A DNA stretch of 64,000 nt from Bacteroides sp. GTDB lineage: Bacteria; Bacteroidota; Bacteroidia; Bacteroidales; Bacteroidaceae. The position numbers and the translations under genes are program-made. The notes beneath the pieces are model-generated. The model had not been told where the DNA came from, ran no database searches, and saw nothing but the letters and a program-made list of their open reading frames with translations. The stretch lies in NCBI GenBank assembly GCA_021203515.1, contig JAJQAY010000085.1:18807-82806 (forward strand). Direction: 5' to 3'. Each line of letters opens with the position of its first letter. Position 1 is the stretch's first letter. This document shows positions 56,082 to 64,000 of this stretch, piece by piece.

Positions 56082-57863
56082 TTGATTCAGAATGTTGAAC
56101 CCTTATTACCTCTTGTCGTCGAACGTCCTGTTCATCCCTTATCTTTTGCCGGAATAGGGAAGAGTATCCTATGTCTTATCATTTTCTCCCTGACATTCAA
56201 CATTGTACTGGCAGAAAACAATAAGATAGTGGTGGCAAAAACAGTGGATGAGATGCGCTCGGAATTTCAAAGAAATCCTGATAAAAAAGACATAGTAAAC
56301 AAAGTTGTCGTCTATATCTCCAATTTAGGGAAATGGGTGGACGAAGACTCTATATACTGCAAGACAAAGAAAAAACTGATAGACTCTCTGGAAAGACAAT
56401 TGGTTCAGGTGAATGATACACGCGAACAATACAACTATTGTCTCCGTCTGTTCACCGAATATGGAGATTTCAACTTTGACAAGATGTGTGCGTATGCTTC
56501 GGAATGCAGCGAACTCGCAGAGAAACTGGGAGATAGGGAACTGATTGTCAACTCTCAATTAAATCAAGCCAAAACATATACCAAAGGTGGTTTCTTCAGG
56601 GAGGCAGACAAGTGTCTGGCTGCAATAGACACCACCGGTTGCGCACTCGACACCCGTGTCCGCTTCTTAATGACCAGCCTGAACCTGGAATTTGAAGACG
56701 GCTTCTTCTTTCCGCTTAACATTCTCAAAGAGAATATCTTCTTCCATAGGATGCAAATCATCTATGAGGAATTGGAACGATTGCTGCCTCCCGACTCCAA
56801 AACGCTCTATGAAGCAAAGGCAAAAATAGCATTCCACATGAGTGAATACGATGACGGCATCCGCTATTCTTATCTGTTATTGAGCAAACTGCCGGCAGAC
56901 AGCCATGACTATGCCTATGCGATGGGAAATCTGGGTTACAACTACATGGGGAAAGGCGACTATGTGGAAGCCGCCAAATATATGGCGAACTCCGCCATAC
57001 AGGAGATACAGAGAGGCTCCAAAGAGTATCCCGCCATGCGGAAAACAGCCGAGCTGATGTACGTCTTAGGCGATATTGACAAAGCCTACAAATTCATCAA
57101 TACCTATACGCGCAATTCATTTGACTATAACTCCAAATACCGTCTTTTCGAACTTACCAAGAGCTGCCCTCGGATAGAAAAGATACTTTATCAATCCATC
57201 CAGAAGGAACAGAAACAAAAAAGCATCTTCATTACAGCACTGCTAATCATAGCGATACTGCTGGGACTGGCCATTCTTTTTGTCTTCAAGCAAAAGAAAA
57301 AGCTGTCTTTCCAGAATACGATCATCGAAAAGCAAAATCAGGTGCTGACTGATAAGAGCAAATGCATAGAAGACACCAACCATGCTTTGCTGGAAGCCCA
57401 CCACATCAAGGATATTGTGTTGGGACGGTTGATAGCCGGCAATGCCAATAGCATCATCTATGTGGAGAAGATGAGGAAAGACGTATGCAGGAAGCTGAAA
57501 ATAAAGGATTATGAAGGAATAAAGAATGCCTTTGATAATCCCCTCGACACGGACAACTCCTTCTTTCCCAATATTGATAAAGTGGTATTATCCGTCTTCC
57601 CTAATTCCATCGACCACTTCAATTCCTTGCTGAAGGAAGAATGCCGGGTCATTTTAAAGTCAAAAGACTCGCTCACTTCCGAAATCCGTATATTTGCTTT
57701 GATAAGACTGGGCATAAATAAGAATGATGATATTGCCAAATGCCTGAATTATTCGGTAAGCACCGTAAAGAGCTATAAGACTAAGATCATGAATGCCTCT
57801 TATCTGACGAATGACGAGTTTTATGACCACTTGATGCAGATAACATTCGATGAAATATCGTAG
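56082..57863 (+). CDS. DUF6377-like regulator (TPR-like, TM segment, C-terminal HTH)
   Basis: TM segment SIFITALLIIAILLGLAILFVF, C-terminal RIFALIRLGINKNDDIAKCLNYSVSTVKSYKTKIMN HTH; same layout as 62348-64000. Confidence 0.75.
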   Translation: MIQNVEPLLPLVVERPVHPLSFAGIGKSILCLIIFSLTFNIVLAENNKIVVAKTVDEMRSEFQRNPDKKDIVNKVVVYISNLGKWVDEDSIYCKTKKKLIDSLERQLVQVNDTREQYNYCLRLFTEYGDFNFDKMCAYASECSELAEKLGDRELIVNSQLNQAKTYTKGGFFREADKCLAAIDTTGCALDTRVRFLMTSLNLEFEDGFFFPLNILKENIFFHRMQIIYEELERLLPPDSKTLYEAKAKIAFHMSEYDDGIRYSYLLLSKLPADSHDYAYAMGNLGYNYMGKGDYVEAAKYMANSAIQEIQRGSKEYPAMRKTAELMYVLGDIDKAYKFINTYTRNSFDYNSKYRLFELTKSCPRIEKILYQSIQKEQKQKSIFITALLIIAILLGLAILFVFKQKKKLSFQNTIIEKQNQVLTDKSKCIEDTNHALLEAHHIKDIVLGRLIAGNANSIIYVEKMRKDVCRKLKIKDYEGIKNAFDNPLDTDNSFFPNIDKVVLSVFPNSIDHFNSLLKEECRVILKSKDSLTSEIRIFALIRLGINKNDDIAKCLNYSVSTVKSYKTKIMNASYLTNDEFYDHLMQITFDEIS

Positions 57864-58033
57864 GCAAGCGTATATTTTTCGTTTGCAACACAACACATAA
57901 AACACTAATAATCAGCAATTAATTCAAGTTATACCGCCCATATACTGTATATTTTTTTTGCAGTCTTGGTTTTTGATGCATACTTTTGACAGCATCTTTA
58001 AAGATAAAGCGATAAAACTTAAATTGATTTATT

Positions 58034-60264
58034 ATGAAGAACTTAAAATTAGGATTATGCTTTTCGCTAATGGCATTATCTATGACGTCATTAGATGTCT
58101 CTGCAAAAGACAGGACATCGGGAACGATTGAGAGTGATACCTTATCGGAAAAAGGAAAGAACGATAGAGGTATCTTATTAAACGCGGCTAATGCTACTGA
58201 GGTAAGAACTGTAGAAATCGGCTTACCTATCGGAAGCCCAACTGTATTATTAAATGGTATTCCTATCATCGGTTGTGGATGGCCCAACTCTACTAGTAAC
58301 CACTGGCGCAATGAAATGTTGCTCAGCAGTTCCAGTTTGATGACTGCCCCTACCGTTGCCGTAAGTCTAGGGGAAATAGGTTATGGCGTCGACTCTCGTG
58401 CGGAAACCGGCGGAGATGTTTTTAAAGGAAAAGTGAAATACCTGAGCAATAACTTCGGAGCGCAAAACTTTGACCTGAACTTATCCGGACCTATTGCCAA
58501 GAATTGGTATTATACACTCAGTGTTTACCAGAACTTCGACCCTGGAAGTTTTGATCTACAATTTACTAACTTCGCAGACCGTACACAGTTCTATACGGGC
58601 GGCTTGACTCATGTCTTCAACAAAGGAAAGAGCGACTTCTCCGTGTACTACAAGTTCAACAACCTGTACCCGCTGACCACAGCTTCCAACTACGCTCCGT
58701 TCATATACAACGGCGATGGATCTGTTTCCGAATTGGATAACTTCAGAATCGGCCGGGATTCCTATTTCCCCGTTGACGGCAGAATGACTTACCGCGATGC
58801 ACGAACCGATGAGATAAAAGACAGAAATCTGTATGACGTAGTGAAGACACGGGTACACGAAGCGTCGGCTTTCCTTAACCATACCTTTAACGACACATGA
58901 AACTGGCATTGAGAGCCAAATTCACCACAGCCGACAATGGAGTAACCAATCAGTTGACAATGGGTGTAGTAGAGAATGCCACAGCCCCCTATGCCGACGG
59001 AAGCGGCACTTACACCGGAAACCTACAACGCAGACTTTCACAAATCGATTTATCCACCGTTAACGATTTCTTCTTCTCTTCCGAACTGAGAGGAATTTGG
59101 GGAAATCATATCTGGAGACTTGGTTTGAATGACATTTATTCACACGTAGATTACGCACGTAGCACAACACAATACTATCATGAAATAGCCCCCAACCCGA
59201 AGAAGGTTGTATATGACGGAAGGGTTTGCTCTGACTTCAACAGTAGCACAGAGTATGACAAAGGTTTCGAGAACAGACTTGCTCTCTACCTGATGGACAC
59301 ATGGAACATCGTACGCAATGTCAAAGTGGACTACGGTGTACGTTTGGAATACTTCCATCTGGACGTGAACTATATACCTAACCGTCGTTTCTCCGACTTC
59401 TACCTGGGAGCCACCTACACCGATGCGGATGGAAAGACACAGACTGTTGCCACTACCAACCACACCAAGAGTGGGTTAAATTATGACTTTACATTAGTAC
59501 CGACCTGGAGCATCACCCGTAACTTTGGTCTGACCGGTGAAATCCATTTCCTGCGCCAATACCGCCATCTGGAAGGATACTTAGGAACCGAACTTCCTTT
59601 CTATTCCTACCGTCCTTTCACACTGGGCCGTGCAGGTATATTCTACAACAATGCCTATGTTAACCTGGTATCGGCATTCACTTATGGCCGCCGTACAAAT
59701 GACTATGTCCGCCTCACCGTTATGAGCGACGATGTAAGCCAGAATACAGCAATGGTCGGTGCTTCCAGTGGTATCGAAACTATCGGATGGACAACAGACG
59801 CTATGCTCTATCCGTTCAAAGGTTTCCAATTGCACTTCATGCTGACTTTGCAGTCACCGAAATACACTGGCTACCGGTTCGAAGCATTCGGCAAGGAATA
59901 TACATTCGACGACAAGACAGCGACCCAACAGTCTAAAGTCTTGATAGAAATTGACCCGAGCTATACTTACAAGCGCTTCAATGTCTGGGCAAACTTCCGT
60001 TATTTCAGCAAGCAGTATGTCAATGTAGGCAACTCGGTTTACTTCAACGGACGCTGAGAAACTTTTGCCGGAGTGAACTACAAAGTCAACAAGTTCCTGA
60101 CACTGAATGCAAACACAGTCAACTTCTTAAATCAAAAGGGAGCTAAGGGTAGCATCTCAGGTTCCGAACTGATAACAGACGGTTCAAGATACGCCGGCAC
60201 GCTGATGGCAGGTGGCTATATCCGTCCGTTCACAGTAGAGTTTGGTGCTAAAATCAACTTTTAA
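58034..60264 (+). CDS. TonB-dependent-receptor-like outer membrane protein (split by a 1-nt deletion and an in-frame TGA)
   Basis: LIGSPTVLLNGIPI-like plug region and long beta-rich barrel ending FTVEFGAKINF; consecutive ORFs 58034-58900, 58897-60057, 60073-60264. Confidence 0.65.
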
Positions 60265-60302
60265 TTAAGTATTATATAAACATTTATTAAATCTATTAGA
60301 TT

Positions 60303-62247
60303 ATGAAAAGAAAATTTTTATCCATCCTCCTATTGGTTGTCACAATGATAGCCAATGCCGGACAAAGGCCATCCGGTGGAAACGAAACACAAACGCCGCG
60401 TGTAGACAATACCTCTCTATCTGCACCGCAAAAGGGAAGGTACAACAGCTTCAAAGTATCCATTTATGTCCGTGCTTACGAAGTTGACAAGATGAAGGAC
60501 ATACACTGGTTGGACCCTACCTGGAATATTATCTCCCAGCAGTTGGATGTTGATAAGATTTATCTGGAAACACACCGTGACTTGCTGATTGTAGACGATG
60601 CAACTCTGGAACAAGCCAAGAAGTTCTTCCACGACAGAGGCATTGAAACGGCCGGTGGTATCACTTATACTATCGATGAGTCCAATAGTTTCGAAACATT
60701 CTGCTATTCTAACCCCGAACATCGCAAGATGGTGCAGAAGATAGCTGAACACACAGCCAAGCACTTTGACGAATTTATCCTGGACGACTTCTTCTTCACC
60801 AGTTGTAAATCGGACATCGAGATAAAGGCTAAGGGTGAACAAGCCTGGACTAACTACCGCTTGAACCTGATGACAGAAGCAGGCCGTAACCTCGTGATTA
60901 GCCCTGCCAAGAAGGTGAACCCCAATGTGAAGGTTATCATCAAGTACCCCAACTGGTACGACCACTTCCAGGGATTGGGCTTCAATCTTGAAAAAGGTCC
61001 GCAGTTGTTCGACGGTGTTTGGACAGGAACCGAAACCAGAGACCCGGGTAGCAACCAGCACTTGCAGAATTACTTGAGTTACAACGTTATCCGTTACTTC
61101 CACAACTTGCGTCCGGGACACAACGGTGGTGGTTGGGTTGACTCAGATGGTATCCAAGTGGGTATGGACCGCTACGCAGAACAGCTTCATCTGACTATGT
61201 TGTCTAAGACTCCCGAAATCATTCTGTTTGCCTACAACCAATTGATTGGCGCTAACCTGCGTCCGGAACTTCGCACTCCGTGGCAAGGTCAGGGAACAAG
61301 CTTCGATTATGACACAATGACCGCCCCCTTCCAGAAGAACGGTTCCACAGTAGTTCCTACCACTATAGCACGTGCTGCCGACATATCCTTGAAACAGACA
61401 GACAAGCTGACTCAGCAATTGGGTAACCCCATCGGTATCAAGTCTTACAAGCCGTTCCACGCACTGGGTGAGGACTTCCTGCAGAACTACCTGGGTATGA
61501 TTGGTTTGCCGATGGATATGTATCCGGCTTTCCCCACCGACCAAAAGGTTGTACTGCTGACTGCTCAGGCTGCTAAAGACCCGAACATCGTAGAAAATAT
61601 CAAAAAGCAATTGCAAAGCGGACGCGACGTATTTATCACAAGCGGACTTTTTGAAGAGCATTCCCGAAAAGATTGCACAAGTATCTGAGTTGAGATGCAC
61701 AGACCTGAAGGCCTTCGTCAATGACTTCGGCAAGTACGGACAGTCCAAACGTGAGTTCATCATTCCGCAGGTTCTGTATCAGACCAACGACTGTTGGGAA
61801 ATCGTCAGCGCAGGTCGCCCCTTGACTGGTGGTGTATCCGGATACCCGATTGTGCTGCGTGCACCGTTCTCTACAGGCAACATGTATGTACTTACTATTC
61901 CCGACGATATGGGAAATCTGTACGACTATCCTGCAGCCGCATTGAACGAAATCCGCCGCCTCATGAGCAAAGACCTCGGCATCTACATCGAAGGCCCGTC
62001 AAAAGTAGGATTGTTCACCTATGACAACCAGACTTTAGTTGTAGAAAACTTCAACGACGAACCGGTTGAAATCCGCATCGTCATCGACGAGAAGAAGGCT
62101 TCCAAGCTGACAAACTTACTGGGAGGCGAAGTATTGACCCCCGTCGAGACTTTATCTCCTGAAAAGAGAGATCCTTCCGTTCGTCAGAATGCATTCAGAC
62201 TGTCTTTGTTGCCCCATTCATATAAAGGCTTCAGATACAGTAGATAG
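60303..62247 (+). CDS. secreted putative TIM-barrel/glycoside-hydrolase-like protein (frameshifted near 61650)
   Basis: Signal peptide; FDEFILDDFFFTSCKS, NVKVIIKYPNWYDHF barrel-like strands; ORFs join when the T5 run near 61649 is shortened by one. Confidence 0.6.
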
Positions 62248-62347
62248 GTGTTTTTATAATATGGCATGATAGGATGGCATTCATCCATTGTATTGTGTAG
62301 ATTGAGAGGGAAGCAGGATTCAGATTATTATCTGGGTTCTGTTTTTC

Positions 62348-64000
62348 TTATACCTCCACTTCAGAACTTATCTTTATGATTTCGTCTTCAAACAGTTCGT
62401 TGGCAATGACAGACTTATTTTTCGCTTTTGTCTTGTAAGTGTTCACCGTATTCACCGAGTAATTTAGGAAATTGGCGATGCTATTGCTATCCGTAATGCC
62501 GAGCCGGATTAATGCAAATATCCTCATCTCCGGAGTCAGTTCCTTCTTGGGATATACTCTGTTCTCCGGCAGAAACAGATGATTGTACTCTTCTATGAAG
62601 TTGGGGAACAGCTTCAGGAATGTTCTGTCGAAGTAGATATACATGTTCTCCCGTTCCTTCTTCAAGTCGCTCTCCTTAAAGGACAGCCTCAAATCTTCGT
62701 ACTGCTTGGCTATCAGCTTCCGGTTCACCAGCTTATAGATAGCTTCAATCTTACTGATATACTCGGCATTCAAATAAAAAGCATTCCCGATGTATTCATC
62801 CTTAATATTGTTGCTCTCCTCCAATTGTCTGTTCTGTTGCAGCAAGAGTTCCCTGCTCTCTTGAAGTTTCTGGTGGTTTTCCTTAATCTTGGCATTTTGT
62901 TTCTCGATAATGCATTGGGCTTGCGACAGTTTCTTCATCTGCTTGTATATCAATATAATCGTTATCACCAACAATATCAGCAGAATGGTTATGGTAATGA
63001 CAATACCGATTAACAGATTTCTGTCGTGTTCCACATTAGCCAGTTTCTTCTGCTCTATAATCTTCAACACCGTACTTATTTCCGCCTTGCGATGGCGGGC
63101 ATTGTAAAATTCGGCATCGTACAGCGCCAACCGGATATATTCGCTCGCTCTGTCCAGGTCTCCCCTTTCAAACATGTACAAGGCTAAATCCTTTTTAGAG
63201 GTAGTTTCGCGCTTTGCACTTTTTATATCATAAATGGAGGCTGCCGCCTTATAATAAATAACCTTGTCCAAATCGTCTAGTTCTTTGTAGAAATCGGCAA
63301 TAATCGAGTTTAAGATAGCTCTCCAGGAGTCGTCGATATTGCTACGCTCCAGCAACTTCCGAAATACTTCAATCTTCTCGGCCCAACCTTTATTAGAGCT
63401 TGACAGCGAAATAGTGGCATACTGATAATAGAAGTGTTGTTTGGGCAGATACTTGATTACGGAGTCACTACAAGTATGATACAGCTTGGCGTATTTATCT
63501 GTAAAGCTCCCGTTAGAATAGAACACACTCATATCAGAGTACAACCGTATGCAATGAAAATAGAATTGCCCCGGATATTCGGAGATACGTTATCCAGAGA
63601 TTGACGGGTAGGGTCTACCACATCGCACGCTTCCTTAAACAATCCGGTAGAAGTATAACAGAAGATGAGATCGCAATTAGCCATCACCAGCAGAGAGTCG
63701 TTCGCCAACTTATAAGCAGCATGCTGCTCTTTCAAAGCATAAACATGTGCCGAGTCAAATTGATAGGATTTATATTCGTCAAAAATCCGCTTGTATAAGT
63801 CATAACTCGAATAACTGTATGGCGTTTCCTGTTTCAATCTATCTCTTAGCGGATTAATCTCCTTCTCTTTCTGGTTGATATATAAGAGGCCTTTAGAAAT
63901 TTCACTATCTAATACATTGAGAATGGAGTCAGTGGGATTACTGCCAAAGATATTCGGAATTGTCTGTTTTAATCTTGTGTGTACCGTAAAGACAATATTT
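62348..64000 (-). CDS. DUF6377-like regulator (partial, runs off right edge; 1-nt frameshift near 63560)
   Basis: TM segment NLLIGIVITITILLILLVITIILI and RIFALIRLGITDSNSIANFLNYSVNTVNTYKTKAKN HTH; same family as 56082-57863. Confidence 0.75.

Overview
Bacteroides-type chromosome (inferred from gene content and a TTG-N20-TAnnTTTG promoter). Bases 1 to about 14.3 kb look like part of a mobilizable element: an HTH protein, a DUF3987-type protein, a toprim/primase-like protein, a MobV relaxase, and defence-like cargo. The cargo is the most interesting part. On the minus strand it reads DUF6088/AbiEi-like, AbiEii-like nucleotidyltransferase, methyltransferase-like subunit, then a 1325-aa helicase/methyltransferase. 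The 3' third of the last gene lies in a ~2.05-kb segment bounded by perfect 30-bp inverted repeats (6259-6288 and 8277-8306) that encode the catalytic motif DAIIGNPPYQ. A promoterless alternative 3' cassette (6260-7285, +) lies tail-to-tail with the expressed one. A tyrosine recombinase gene sits just outside the segment. Inversion would swap everything downstream of motif IV in frame, so this is a candidate phase-variable, specificity-switching restriction-modification or defence system. From about 14.4 kb onward the sequence is ordinary chromosome: mscS, glsA, a CaCA exchanger, parE, coaD, an S41 protease, GH3, fumarate reductase operon, fimbrillin genes, dprA, a U32 peptidase, dus, rnr, and a TonB-receptor-like locus with DUF6377-like regulators on each side. 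Many chromosomal ORFs are broken by single-base indels, mostly in short homopolymers. This looks like assembly error, so most apparent pseudogenes should be treated cautiously.
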